DNA of 35,127 nucleotides from NCBI GenBank assembly GCA_002280515.1, contig NCEA01000027.1, positions 30,950 through 66,076 on the forward strand. Reading direction: 5' to 3'. Below the pieces are notes generated by a model that had not been told where the DNA came from, ran no database searches, and was given only the letters and a program-made list of their open reading frames with translations. The stretch comes from Rhodobacterales bacterium 32-67-9. Lineage in GTDB: Bacteria > Pseudomonadota > Alphaproteobacteria > Rhodobacterales > Rhodobacteraceae. Below are positions 1-11,000 of this stretch, piece by piece (the stretch's first letter is position 1; each line of letters opens with the position of its first letter). Position numbers and translations under genes: made by a program.

Positions 1-276
1 ATCGACGACGTCGAGGCGGTTCGCTTCGGGGTGCAGTTTCTCGGCCGCGACCGCCTTGAACGCGATCCCCTTCTTCTTCATCGTGCCGGCGAGGTCGACA
101 GTGATGTCGTCGCGCTTGCGCCAGCCGACCGCGATCCAGGGATTGGACGGGACGAAGTGATAGACGGGATCCTTGGTGACGACCGTGATCTTGTCTTCCT
201 TGCGGATCTGGTCTGCCAGTTCGTAAGCCATGATGGAGCCGCCGAGCCCCGCCCCGAGAACGACGATATGTGCCAC
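1..276 (-). CDS. sqr: Sulfide:quinone oxidoreductase-type flavoprotein, N-terminal part (cut by window edge)
   Basis: FAD-dependent pyridine-nucleotide-disulfide-reductase fold protein; only the first 92 residues are in the window. The start is GTG (274-276), preceded by GGAGG at a normal distance. The N-terminus has a beta strand followed by GAGLGG (GxGxxG, FAD ADP-binding Rossmann motif). About 40 residues later comes FVPSNPWIAVGWR, a stretch I recognise from sulfide:quinone oxidoreductases. These are peripheral membrane enzymes that oxidise sulfide to polysulfide and pass electrons to quinone. The catalytic cysteines would lie beyond the edge, so a related NADH- or flavocytochrome-type oxidoreductase is not excluded. 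An AT-rich palindrome upstream (333-354) suggests repression by a BigR/SqrR-type regulator, as is usual for this family; no regulator gene is in view. Confidence 0.72.
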   Translation of the reverse strand, partial: MAHIVVLGAGLGGSIMAYELADQIRKEDKITVVTKDPVYHFVPSNPWIAVGWRKRDDITVDLAGTMKKKGIAFKAVAAEKLHPEANRLDVVD

Positions 277-325
277 TGTGCTGTTCCTCCCCAGCCTGAT
301 CGCCGCGATCCGGCGTCGATTCGCT

Positions 326-366
326 ATCATATATAAACTTTCGAATGTGTTTATGATCTGTGTCAA
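326..366 (-). promoter_or_regulatory. AT-rich operator/promoter upstream of sqr
   Basis: In a GC-rich setting this is an AT-rich island. Arms ATAAAC (333-338) and GTTTAT (349-354) form a perfect inverted repeat with a 10-nt spacer. A second offset pair, ATCAT (326-330) and ATGAT (353-357), extends it. On the minus strand TATGAT (331-326) could be a -10 box about 50 nt before the GTG, so a repressor bound at the palindrome would cover the spacer and -35. A TTGACA hexamer (366-361, minus) also exists but has no -10 at the right distance. Function is inferred. Confidence 0.5.
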
Positions 367-430
367 TGCTTCGCAAGGCTTGGACGGGCACGCGCTGCGC
401 CGCGTGCGCCCCTTGAACCGGAACGAAAAC

Positions 431-455
431 GGCCCCGCGCGGGTTGCGCGGGGCC
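431..455 (-). terminator. Intrinsic terminator of the purine operon
   Basis: A perfect 10-bp GC stem (431-440 pairing with 446-455) with a 5-nt loop lies about 50 nt after the stop of the BMP-family gene. Read on the minus strand it is followed by GTTTTCGTTC, a modest U-rich tail. The rest of the 277-503 interval shows only the sqr operator region and no gene. Confidence 0.75.
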
Positions 456-503
456 GGGAGATTTCCGGTGCGGCCGGGCGATCCGGCCGCGGTCCAGACG
501 GGC

Positions 504-1592
504 TTATTGCGGAATTTCGCCCTTGATGCCCTCGACGAAGAAATTCATGCCGAGCAGGGTGCCGTCGTCCGACACCTCGCCGTCGCCAAGCCAGGCGGAG
601 CCGTCCTGTTTGTTCAAGGGGCCGGTGAAGGGGTGATAGGTTCCTGCCGCGATGGCGTCGCGGACCGCCTCGGCCTCGGCCTTCACATCGGCGGGCACCG
701 CGTCAGTGATCTCGCCGATCAGCACCTCGCCACCCGGAATGCCTTCCCAGGCGTCGACCTGCGCATAGCTTCCGTCCAGAAGCGCGCCGACGCGCTTCAC
801 GTAATAGGGGCCCCAGTTGTCGATGATCGAGGAGACGCGGGGCGAAGGCTTGTATTCCGCCATGTCCGAGGCCTGGCCGAAGCCGATCACCGCGCCGTTG
901 GTCTTTGCCGCTTCCGCGAGCGGCGCCGTCGAATCGGTGTGCGAGGCGATCACGTCGACGCCCTGTTCGATCATCGCCTTGGCGGCGTCGGCCTCTTTCG
1001 CCGGGTCGAACCAGGTATAGGCCCAGATCACAGAAAGCTCGACATCCGGATTCACCTTCTTGGCATGGATGTAATAGGAGTTGATGCCCATGATCACTTC
1101 GGGGATCGGGAAGGACGCGATGTAGCCGATCTTGTTGGTCTTGGTCATCTTCCCGGCGATCGTGCCCTGCACCGCGCGCCCCTCGTAGAAGCGGGCGTTG
1201 TAGGTCGAGACGTTCGGGTGGTCGCGTTTGTAGCCGGTCGCATGTTCGAACTTCACGTCCGGGAACTTGCCGGCGACGGCATTGGTCGGATCCATGTATC
1301 CGAACGACGTGGTGAAGATGATGTTGCAGCCCGAAAGCGCCATCTGGGTCAGGACGCGCTCGGCATCCGCGCCCTCGGGCACGCTTTCCTGATAGGCGGT
1401 CTCGACCTTGTCGCCGAATTCCGCCTCGACGGCGAGACGGCCCTGGTCGTGCTGGTAGGTCCAGCCGCCGTCACCGATCGGCCCGACATAGACGAAGCAG
1501 GCCTTGACCTTGTCCATCTGCGCCTCGGCCGCGCCGCCGAAGCTCAGCCCGAGGCCGAGGGCGGCGGTCGCGAGTAGGGTTCTTCTGTTCAT
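504..1592 (-). CDS. BMP-family ABC transporter substrate-binding protein (purine/nucleoside type)
   Basis: Periplasmic solute-binding protein of 362 residues. It starts with a clear signal peptide: basic MNRR, a hydrophobic core, and AEA-Q as the likely cleavage site near residue 25. The mature part resembles the Bmp/PnrA/Med family (COG1744), with KVKACFVYVGPIGDGGW near the N-terminus. This family feeds nucleosides or purines to the YufOPQ-type ABC transporter encoded just upstream. The start has AGGAGAG before ATG. It is the last gene of the operon, 46 nt after the second permease, whereas the genes before it overlap, so it has its own ribosome entry. Linkage to xdhABC suggests the ligand is xanthine, hypoxanthine, another purine base or a nucleoside; the exact ligand cannot be read from the sequence. 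Confidence 0.88.
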   Translation of the reverse strand: MNRRTLLATAALGLGLSFGGAAEAQMDKVKACFVYVGPIGDGGWTYQHDQGRLAVEAEFGDKVETAYQESVPEGADAERVLTQMALSGCNIIFTTSFGYMDPTNAVAGKFPDVKFEHATGYKRDHPNVSTYNARFYEGRAVQGTIAGKMTKTNKIGYIASFPIPEVIMGINSYYIHAKKVNPDVELSVIWAYTWFDPAKEADAAKAMIEQGVDVIASHTDSTAPLAEAAKTNGAVIGFGQASDMAEYKPSPRVSSIIDNWGPYYVKRVGALLDGSYAQVDAWEGIPGGEVLIGEITDAVPADVKAEAEAVRDAIAAGTYHPFTGPLNKQDGSAWLGDGEVSDDGTLLGMNFFVEGIKGEIPQ

Positions 1593-1638
1593 TCGTTCTC
1601 TCCTGTTGGTCGGGGACGTTGCCCCGGTGGTATTGGCC

Positions 1639-2580
1639 TCAGCGCGAGGCGTGGAAGTTCTGGCCGAGGGCGGCGGGCGCGTTGAGGCTCGCCCGGCCGC
1701 GGCCAGAGGACATGATGACCAGCACGAGGATGGTTATCAGATAGGGCGACATTGCCAAGTACTCGACCGGAATCTTGATCGGAAAGGAGTTCGAGGCCTG
1801 AAGATTGAGTTGCAGCACTGTGATCCCGCCGAAGAGATAGGCGCCGATCAGCACCCGCCACGGCTTCCAGCTTGCGAAGACGACGATCGCCAGTGCGATC
1901 CACCCGGCACCCGCCGTGATTCCGTCGGTCCATTGCGGCACCCGGACGAGGCTGACATAGGCGCCGCCAAGCCCGGCCATCGCGCCGCCGAACAGGATCG
2001 CCAGAACCCGGATGCGCACGACCTTGTAGCCAAGCGCGTGTGCGGCGTCGTGGCTTTCGCCGACAGCGCGCAGGATCAGCCCGGCGCGGGTGTATTTCAG
2101 CATCGCCCAGACCGCCGCGATGACCGCGATGGAGATGTAGACCATCGCGTCGTGGCTGAAGAGAATCCGGCCGAAGAACGGAATATCGGTCAGCGGGCCG
2201 AAGGGCAGGGGTTTCGTCGCAGGCGGCTTGATGCCGTTGTAGCCCTGTCCCAGCAGGCTCGAGAGGCCAAGCCCGAACAACGTCAGCGCGAGGCCGGTCG
2301 CCACCTGGTTGGCGAGGAAGACCTGGGTCAGCAGGATGAAGAGAACGCTGAGCACCGCGCCCCCCGCCGCGCCGCCGAGAAAGCCGAGCATCGGGCTTCC
2401 GCTATGGACGGCGGTGATGAAGCCGCAGATCGCGCCCATGATCATCATCCCCTCGACCCCGAGGTTGAGCACGCCGGCCTTCTCGACGACCAGCTCTCCG
2501 ATCGCCGCCAGCATGATCGGCACCGAGGCGACCATCAGAGAGGCGATGAGAACCGCCGGATTGATCCCGTAGAAATCCAT
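1639..2580 (-). CDS. ABC transporter permease, nucleoside/purine type (second permease)
   Basis: Integral inner-membrane protein of 313 residues, with about eight hydrophobic segments and the glycine-rich stretch GELVVEKAGVLNLGVEGMMIMGA near residues 27-49. That stretch is typical of COG1079 permeases of BMP-dependent importers and of the wider branched-chain amino acid/ribose permease superfamily. It pairs with the permease at 2580-3671 to form the channel. Its ATG shares one base with the stop codon of that gene (TGATG), so the two are translationally coupled. Confidence 0.9.
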   Translation of the reverse strand: MDFYGINPAVLIASLMVASVPIMLAAIGELVVEKAGVLNLGVEGMMIMGAICGFITAVHSGSPMLGFLGGAAGGAVLSVLFILLTQVFLANQVATGLALTLFGLGLSSLLGQGYNGIKPPATKPLPFGPLTDIPFFGRILFSHDAMVYISIAVIAAVWAMLKYTRAGLILRAVGESHDAAHALGYKVVRIRVLAILFGGAMAGLGGAYVSLVRVPQWTDGITAGAGWIALAIVVFASWKPWRVLIGAYLFGGITVLQLNLQASNSFPIKIPVEYLAMSPYLITILVLVIMSSGRGRASLNAPAALGQNFHASR

Positions 2581-3671
2581 CAGCGGGCCTCCTTGATCAG
2601 CAACGGAACGCGGATGCGGTAGTTCGACAAGAGGTCGACCGCGAGCAGGAAGAAGAGAAGCATGCCCTGGAACGCCTGGATCGCCGCCGACGGCAGGCCG
2701 AGCATGAACTGCGCCAACTCCCCGCCGATATAGGTCAGCGCCATCAAAAGCCCCGCCAGAAGGATCCCCACCGGATTAAGGCGCCCGAGGAAGGCCACGA
2801 TGATCGCGGTGAAACCGTATCCGACATTGAAGTCGATCGAGATCTGGCCCGCCGGCCCCGCGACCTCGAACATCCCCGCGAGACCCGCGAGCCCCCCCGA
2901 CATCGCCATGCAGAGGATCACCAGCCTGTTGGGGCTGACCCCGGCAAAGCGCGCGGCCCTCGGCGCTTGCCCGGCGAGCTTGATCTGAAAGCCGAGGATA
3001 TGGCGCTGCAAGAGGATATATGACGCGATCACCGTGATGAAGGCGGCGACCACACCCCAGTGCATCCCGGTGCCGGCGATCAGCTCGTGGTTCGCGGCCG
3101 AGGGATACTGACCAAGGTTCCGCGACCCCGGAAAGCCGCCGCCCTCGGGGTTCCGGAGAAGGCCGAGCGACATCGAGGCGAGGATATTCTCGGCGACATA
3201 GACCAGAAGCAGCGAGACGAGGATCTCGTTGGTGCGGAACTGGGTCTTGAGGATCGCCGGGATCATCGCCCAGATCAGCCCGCCCAGAGCCCCGGCGACG
3301 ACCATCAGCGGAAAGATGAACCACGCCTCCATCGGGTAGAAGGCCAGGCCGACCGCCGCACCGCAGATCGCGCCCATGATGTATTGCCCCTCCGCGCCGA
3401 TGTTCCAGATGCCGGCGCGGAAGCCCAGCGACAGACCGATGGCGATCAGGATCAGCGGCGCCGCCTTCACCAGGAGTTGCGGCCGCGAATAGGCTGCGAA
3501 CTGTGCGTTGAACAAGGGGTCCCAGAAGATCGTGCGGATCGCCTCGAACGGGTCCTTGCCGAGGATGGCGAACATCAGCCCGCCCGCGATCATCGTCAGG
3601 ATCACAGCGAGGATCGGCGTGCCCCAGGCCCAGAACCGCGACGGGGTCGGGCGTCTTTCAAGAATGAGCAT
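2580..3671 (-). CDS. ABC transporter permease, nucleoside/purine type (first permease)
   Basis: Integral membrane protein of 363 residues, COG4603-like. A cytoplasmic head (MLILERRPTPSRFW) is followed by a long first membrane segment and then about eight more. It carries the family signature GLSLGFRAGIWNIGAEGQ followed by YIMGA, around residues 95-117. I chose the ATG at 3671 because GGAGG lies six bases upstream; an in-frame ATG nine codons earlier lacks such a site. The start lies 14 nt inside the ATPase gene, again indicating coupled translation. It functions with the ATPase at 3658-5193, the second permease and the BMP protein. Confidence 0.9.
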   Translation of the reverse strand: MLILERRPTPSRFWAWGTPILAVILTMIAGGLMFAILGKDPFEAIRTIFWDPLFNAQFAAYSRPQLLVKAAPLILIAIGLSLGFRAGIWNIGAEGQYIMGAICGAAVGLAFYPMEAWFIFPLMVVAGALGGLIWAMIPAILKTQFRTNEILVSLLLVYVAENILASMSLGLLRNPEGGGFPGSRNLGQYPSAANHELIAGTGMHWGVVAAFITVIASYILLQRHILGFQIKLAGQAPRAARFAGVSPNRLVILCMAMSGGLAGLAGMFEVAGPAGQISIDFNVGYGFTAIIVAFLGRLNPVGILLAGLLMALTYIGGELAQFMLGLPSAAIQAFQGMLLFFLLAVDLLSNYRIRVPLLIKEAR

Positions 3672-5193
3672 GGTGCACCTCCGCTTCATGCATGCCATGC
3701 GCCCCGCCGAGCATCAGGCCGATCTGGTCAATGGTCAGTCCCTGCGTCGGCACCGGTTCCGACAGCCGGCCCTCGTTGAGGGCGGCGAAACGGTCGGCGA
3801 TCTCCATGATCTCGTCGATGTCCTGGCTGATCACCACGACCGCCGCCCCCGCCGAGGCGCGGTCGAGCAGCGCCTGCCGGATGAACGCCGCCGCCGCCGC
3901 GTCGACGCCCCAGGTCGGCTGGTTGACGACGATCACCTCCGGCTCCTGCATGATCTCGCGGCCGAGGACGAATTTCTGCAGATTCCCGCCCGAGAGCGCC
4001 CGCGCCGCCGTGCCGATCCCCGGCGTGCGCACGTCGAAGGTCTTGACGACGTCTTCGGCGAAGGCGCGGGTTCCGGTCCAGTCGATGAAACCGTTCTTGG
4101 TCAGATGCTTGCGGACCGATCCTGAGAGAAACGCATTCTCCGCAAGGCTCATGTCCGGCGCCGCGGCATGGCCGAGCCGCTCTTCCGGCGCGGTGCAGAC
4201 CCCGTCCTTGCGGCGCTCGTTCGGGCCGAGATGGCCGATGCCGCGCCCGTGGAGCTTCACGGTGTCTGGTGCGGTGCGGATCTCGCCCGACAGCGCCAGC
4301 ATCAACTCGTCCTGGCCGTTGCCCGCGACGCCGCCGATGCCCAGCACCTCGCCCTGCCGGACCTCGAACCCGATCGCCCGCAGGCTGGTTCCGAAGGCGC
4401 TCGGGCTCGCGACCGACAGGCCGCTGACCGTCAGCGCCACCGGCCCCGGCTCCGCCGCCGCGCGCTCAGGCGCGTTGAGCGTGGCGCCGACCATCATCTC
4501 CGCCATCTCGCGCGCCGATTTCTCGCGCGGGGTGCAGGTGCCCACCACCTTGCCGCGGCGCAGGATCGTCGCCTCGTCGCAGAGCGCCTTGATCTCCTCG
4601 AGCTTGTGGCTGATGTAGAGGATCGAGGTCCCCTCCGCCGCAAGCTGCCGCAAGGTCCCGAAGAGGATATTCACCTCCTGCGGGGTCAGGACGCTCGTCG
4701 GCTCGTCCATGATCAGGAGCTTCGGGTCCTGAAGAAGGCAGCGCACGATCTCCACCCGCTGCCGTTCGCCGGCAGAGAGGTCGCCGACCAGCCGCGACGG
4801 GTCCAGAGGCAGGCCGTAGCCTTCCGAAACCTCGCGGATGCGTCCGGCCAGCTCGCGCATCGGCGGCGGGTTGTCCATGCCAAGCGCCACGTTCTCGGCC
4901 ACGTTGAGCGCGTCGAACAGGCTGAAATGCTGGAACACCATCGCCACGCCCAGGCTCCTAGCCTCGCGCGGTTCACCAGGCGCATAGGTGGCGCCGCGCA
5001 AGGTCATCCGGCCCTCGTCCGGCTTCACCAGACCGTAGATCATCTTCACCAGCGTCGACTTTCCGGCTCCATTCTCGCCCAGGAGCGCGTGGACCTCGCC
5101 GGCGCCGATCCGGAACGACACGTCGTCGTTGGCCTTGACCCCCGGATAGGATTTGGAAATCCCCTCGATGCTCAAAAGCACGTCCCCTGTCAT
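3658..5193 (-). CDS. ABC transporter ATP-binding protein with two nucleotide-binding domains
   Basis: Cytoplasmic ATPase of 511 residues with two fused ABC domains, as in YufO/RbsA-type importers. Domain 1 has Walker A GENGAGKST, signature LSAGERQRVE and Walker B LLIMDEPTSVLTP. Domain 2 begins near residue 255 and has a degenerate Walker A region (GGVAGNGQDELM), signature LSGGNLQKFVLGRE and VIVVNQPTWGVDA in place of a standard Walker B. A weakened second site is normal for this family. Its ATG overlaps the xdhC stop by four bases (ATGA). It energises purine or nucleoside uptake through the two downstream permeases. Confidence 0.93.
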   Translation of the reverse strand: MTGDVLLSIEGISKSYPGVKANDDVSFRIGAGEVHALLGENGAGKSTLVKMIYGLVKPDEGRMTLRGATYAPGEPREARSLGVAMVFQHFSLFDALNVAENVALGMDNPPPMRELAGRIREVSEGYGLPLDPSRLVGDLSAGERQRVEIVRCLLQDPKLLIMDEPTSVLTPQEVNILFGTLRQLAAEGTSILYISHKLEEIKALCDEATILRRGKVVGTCTPREKSAREMAEMMVGATLNAPERAAAEPGPVALTVSGLSVASPSAFGTSLRAIGFEVRQGEVLGIGGVAGNGQDELMLALSGEIRTAPDTVKLHGRGIGHLGPNERRKDGVCTAPEERLGHAAAPDMSLAENAFLSGSVRKHLTKNGFIDWTGTRAFAEDVVKTFDVRTPGIGTAARALSGGNLQKFVLGREIMQEPEVIVVNQPTWGVDAAAAAFIRQALLDRASAGAAVVVISQDIDEIMEIADRFAALNEGRLSEPVPTQGLTIDQIGLMLGGAHGMHEAEVHHAHS

Positions 5194-6136
5194 ACCCTGC
5201 GCTCCTTCTTGGCCTGTCCGGCGCTTCGTTGTCCCAGAAGGTCAGCCGCGACCCCGACCGCAATCGCCTGCGGGTGTTTTCCAAGGCCCGGATCGCCGAT
5301 CGGGCAGCGGATCCGCGCGATCCGGGTCTCCGGGTGCCCGAGGGCCGCAAGCCGCGAGCGGAACCGCGCCCATTTGGTGGCCGATCCGATCAGGCCGAGC
5401 GCGCGGAACCCGTGGCCGAGCAGCCGGTGGCAAAGCTCCAGATCGAGGCTGTGCGAAAAGGTCAGCACCAGATGCTCCGCCCCGGCCGGCGCCTCGGCGA
5501 CCAGATCGGCCGGCCGCGCCGCGATCCGCTGCACGACCCCCGCCGGCACCTCCGGAAACCGGCCCGCATCGGTGTCGATCCAAGTCAGCCTGAGGCCGGG
5601 CAGCGGGGCAAGCACCGCCACCAGCGCCCGCCCGACATGGCCCGCGCCCCAGATCCAGATCTCGCGCGATGGTGCCAGCACCGGTTCGATCATCCAGCCC
5701 TGGACCACGCCGGCCGCCGGCCGGCGCCCCTCGCCGCGCGCCTGCGCCAGAATGCGCTTCACCGCCAGCGACATCTCGCCCACCGTCCCTGGCAGCGGCC
5801 GCGCGATCACGGGCTCGTCGGAACACGCGGCCAGCCGGCCAGCAGTCCACAGCTCCGACAAAAGCACGACCGCCCCGCCGCAGCACTGGTTGAGCGCCGG
5901 GCCAAGCGGCATCCGCTCGACCCGGTCCGCCGCCGCCGAGGCGAGCATCGCCCGCGCCCGCGCCGCCGCCTCGAATTCGAGCGCGCCGCCGCCAATCGTG
6001 CCTTCCTGCCCGGAGGCCCAGACCAGCATCGCCGCCCCCACTTCGCGCGGGGCCGACCCCGCGACCTCGGCGACCACGACCCGCACCACCGCGCCCCGCG
6101 CGGCGATCGCGCGGCCGAGTGCCTCTCGGTCGAAAC

Positions 6137-6140
<4 letters not shown>
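5190..6140 (-). CDS. xdhC: Xanthine dehydrogenase accessory protein XdhC
   Basis: Protein of 316 residues of the XdhC/CoxI family. In R. capsulatus XdhC binds molybdenum cofactor, promotes its sulfuration and inserts it into XdhB; it is not a subunit of the final enzyme. Visible features are the N-terminal VVRVVVAEVAGSAPREVGAAM with EGTIGGGALE (CoxI part), a CCGG motif near residues 84-87, and a C-terminal Rossmann-like part starting IWIWGAGHVGRALV. The start MSFDREALG (ATG 6140) was chosen because it overlaps the xdhB stop as ATGA and fits the family length. An open reading upstream in the same frame is low-complexity and lies inside xdhB. Position between xdhB and the transporter supports the call. 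Confidence 0.93.
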
Positions 6141-8445
<2,305 letters not shown>

Positions 8446-8449
<4 letters not shown>

Positions 8450-9813
8450 GCCTCGACCTCCAGCACCGATGCCACCACGCCCGAGCGTTCATGGAAATAG
8501 CGCAGGAGCATGTTCCCCGCCGTCTCCAGCCGGTAGGCGGCGGAGGCGCGCATGTCGGTCATCGGGGTGAAATCCTTGGCGAAGGCGGGCAGGGCGGCCG
8601 TCATCGTCGCCAGCGTCCAGTCGCGGCCGACCAGCGCCGCCTCGACCGCCGAGGCGCGCTTCGGGATGCCCGCCATGCCCCCGAAGGCGATCCGTGCCGT
8701 TTCGATCTTCGAACCTTTCAGTATCAGGTTGAAGCAGCCGCAGACGGCGGAAATGTCCTGATCGAACCTTTTCGACAGTTTGTAGCAGGCGAGCCCCGGC
8801 GCCGATCTTGGGATCGTCACGGCCTCGACGAACTCGCCCCTCGCGCGGTCCTGCCTGCCGTAATCGAGGAAGAACTCCTCCAGTGCGATCTCTCGCCGGG
8901 TGTCGCCGCGCCGCAGGTGCAGCCGGGCGTCCATTGCGATCAGCGCGGGCGGCGTGTCGCCGATCGGAGAGCCGTTGGCGATATTGCCGCCGAGCGTCGC
9001 GGCGCGCCGGACCTGTTCGGAGGCGAAGCGGCGGAGCAGTTCGGCGAAGGACGGGTGCGGCCCGGACATGGCGGCCCGCAGGGCGGCTATGCTCACCCCT
9101 GCGCCGATGCGGAACCCGTCCGGAGTCGTCTCGATGCGCTGCAAGTCGCGACAGCCGTGCAGGAACGCGACCTCGGGCAGGTTGCGAAGCTGCTTGGTGA
9201 CCCAGAGGCCGACATCCGTCGCCCCGGCGATCAGCGTGGCCTCGGGATGCGCCTCGTACCAGTGCGCAAGCTCGTCCGACGAGGCCGGGATGCAGGGCGC
9301 CGGGGCCGCGTCCAGCGCCCCCCTGTCCTCCGCCATCCAGCCCGGCGCAGGTGTGCCGGCCACGGCTTCAGCCGCCCGCACGATCGGCGCGTAGCCGGTA
9401 CAGCGGCAGAGATTGCCGGCCAGGTAATCGTCGTGATCGGTCGCGCCGTTGACCTGCGCCGCCGCCATCGACATCACGAATCCCGGCGTGCAGAAACCGC
9501 ACTGGCTGCCGTGGTTCTCGACCATCGCCGACTGGACCGGGTGCATCTCGCCCTTCGGGCCTGTCAGCCCCTCCACCGTCCGCACCGCCTTTCCGTGCAG
9601 TTGCGGCAGAAAGAGGATGCAGGCATTGAGCGCGCGGGTCCCGTCGTCATCGGTGACCATGACGGTACAGGCGCCACAGTCGCCCTCGTTGCAGCCTTCC
9701 TTGGTGCCAGTAAGCCCGCGCGTTTCGCGCAGCCAATCCAGAAGTGTCCGCACCGGGCTTTCGCCGGACACGGTCACAGGCGTTCCGTTAAGCAGAAACG
9801 CTATGTCGTTCAT
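8446..9813 (-). CDS. xdhA: Xanthine dehydrogenase small subunit XdhA (2Fe-2S and FAD)
   Basis: Protein of 455 residues. The N-terminal plant-type ferredoxin domain has Cys41, Cys46 and Cys49 (CNEGDCGAC) and Cys65. The second [2Fe-2S] domain has CGFC and CRC. The FAD domain begins near residue 170, with [12 protein letters not shown] and [17 protein letters not shown]. It takes electrons from the molybdenum centre of XdhB and reduces NAD+. I start at [10 protein letters not shown] (ATG 9811-9813); extending further upstream adds 45 arginine-rich residues unlike the family. The Shine-Dalgarno match is weak: GAGGAGAAGG lies about 20 nt away. The start codon sits in the inverted repeat GTTCAT-CGA-ATGAAC. 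It is the first gene of the operon. Confidence 0.95.
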
Positions 9814-9902
9814 CGAATGAACCCGCCGCCTTCTCCTCGCTCCGGTCAGGTTGCGCTGTCGCCCGATGCGGCGTAAAGCGAAAAGCGCCCCGGTCTCCCT
9901 CG

Positions 9903-9952
9903 TGCAATGAAGCGCCCAAGTCGCGTGCAAGGCAAGCACAACTTCCATGCAA
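9903..9952. promoter_or_regulatory. Three phased TGCAA repeats in the xdhA/10086 divergent region
   Basis: TGCAA occurs at 9903-9907, 9926-9930 and 9948-9952, that is at 23- and 22-nt steps, about two helical turns. This lies 90 to 140 nt upstream of xdhA. Such phasing is what an activator bound upstream of a metabolic operon could use (LysR-type regulators are common for xdh), but no regulator gene is in the window. I see no convincing -10/-35 pair for either direction in 9814-10085; CATAAT at 9981-9986 is a weak -10 candidate for the plus-strand gene. Confidence 0.3.
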
Positions 9953-10085
9953 ATCGCCTAATCAGTTTCTCGAATTCCCGCATAATCACCGAATCGTGCG
10001 GCGCATCCGGACAATCTGGCAATGCGGACGCGGCCGGTCCATAGTTTCAGGATCGGCGGTTCGCGCCGCGGCGGAGCGGATCAGG

Positions 10086-10904
10086 ATGCAGACACTGTTC
10101 GCCCTTCTCGTTCTCGGCCTGCTCGGGCTGGTCGCGGTGATGTTCGCGGCCAGCCGGCAGTTCCGCGCGCGCATCCTCACCCTCGCGGGCGAGCTGCGCA
10201 ACGCCCCCCCGACGCGGAATATCGAGGCGGGCCTGCCGCCGATGGTCGCGGATTTCGCCCGCCGGTCGGGCGCCGACCCGGCGCAACCCTTCCGGGTGGC
10301 AAGCTTCAATCAGGTCGCGGAGTTGCGCCTGCGTCCCGGCGGCGCCTTCAGGAAGATCGCCGCCTGGCAGCTGGTCTCGCTCGGCCGGCCCGGCTTTCTC
10401 TGGGATGCGCGGACCACCGGCGCGCTGTACCGGTTCCAGGTTCTCGATGCCTATGTCGGCGGGGCAGGGCAGCTGGAGGCGCGGGCCTTCGGCGTGATCC
10501 CGGTCGCGCGGGGCAGGGGGGCGGAACTGGACCTCGGCGAAGCGTTCCGCTACCTCGCCGAACTGCCGTGGGCGCCCGATGCGATCCTCGGCAATCCCGA
10601 TCTTTCGTGGCGCGTGACCGGGGCCGACACGGTCGAGGTGCGGATGAAGGTGGCGGGCGGCATGGCGCGGGTCACGTTCCGGTTCGACCGCGACGGCGAC
10701 ATCGTCGCGATGGAGGCGCGGGGCCGGCCGGCGCGCGACATCGAGGGGCAGGACACGCGCCTCGACTGGCGCGGGCGGTTCTGGGACTACCGCCAGATCG
10801 GCCCCCGCCGCATTCCGGCGCAGGCCGAGGTCGGCTATGTCTATCCTTCCGGCTATGAGGCCTATTTCAGGGGCGAGATCACCGGCTATCAGCTCTCGGC
10901 CTGA
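10086..10904 (+). CDS. Conserved hypothetical membrane-anchored protein (DUF6544-like)
   Basis: Protein of 272 residues. One N-terminal hydrophobic segment (about residues 2-21) is followed by RQFRAR, so it is probably anchored with the rest outside or in the periplasm. The body contains paired strand-rich stretches: RVASFNQVAELRLRPGG, AFGVIPVARGRGAELDLGEAFRYLAELPWAP and IPAQAEVGYVYPSGYEAYFRGEI. From memory this resembles the DUF6544/DUF6920 family, whose function is not established; I did not verify this. The start at 10086 was chosen over an upstream GTG because it places the hydrophobic segment at the N-terminus and has GGAG 5' of it. It stands alone between the divergent xdh operon and dnaE. 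Confidence 0.75.
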   Translation: MQTLFALLVLGLLGLVAVMFAASRQFRARILTLAGELRNAPPTRNIEAGLPPMVADFARRSGADPAQPFRVASFNQVAELRLRPGGAFRKIAAWQLVSLGRPGFLWDARTTGALYRFQVLDAYVGGAGQLEARAFGVIPVARGRGAELDLGEAFRYLAELPWAPDAILGNPDLSWRVTGADTVEVRMKVAGGMARVTFRFDRDGDIVAMEARGRPARDIEGQDTRLDWRGRFWDYRQIGPRRIPAQAEVGYVYPSGYEAYFRGEITGYQLSA

Positions 10905-11000
10905 GGCTGGCTGACGCGCGGCGCGGGGCCTGCCGGAGCAATTCGGCCGGCCGTGAATATTTTTCGTGAAAATCCGTCCCGGCTCGCCTATCGGTGGACC

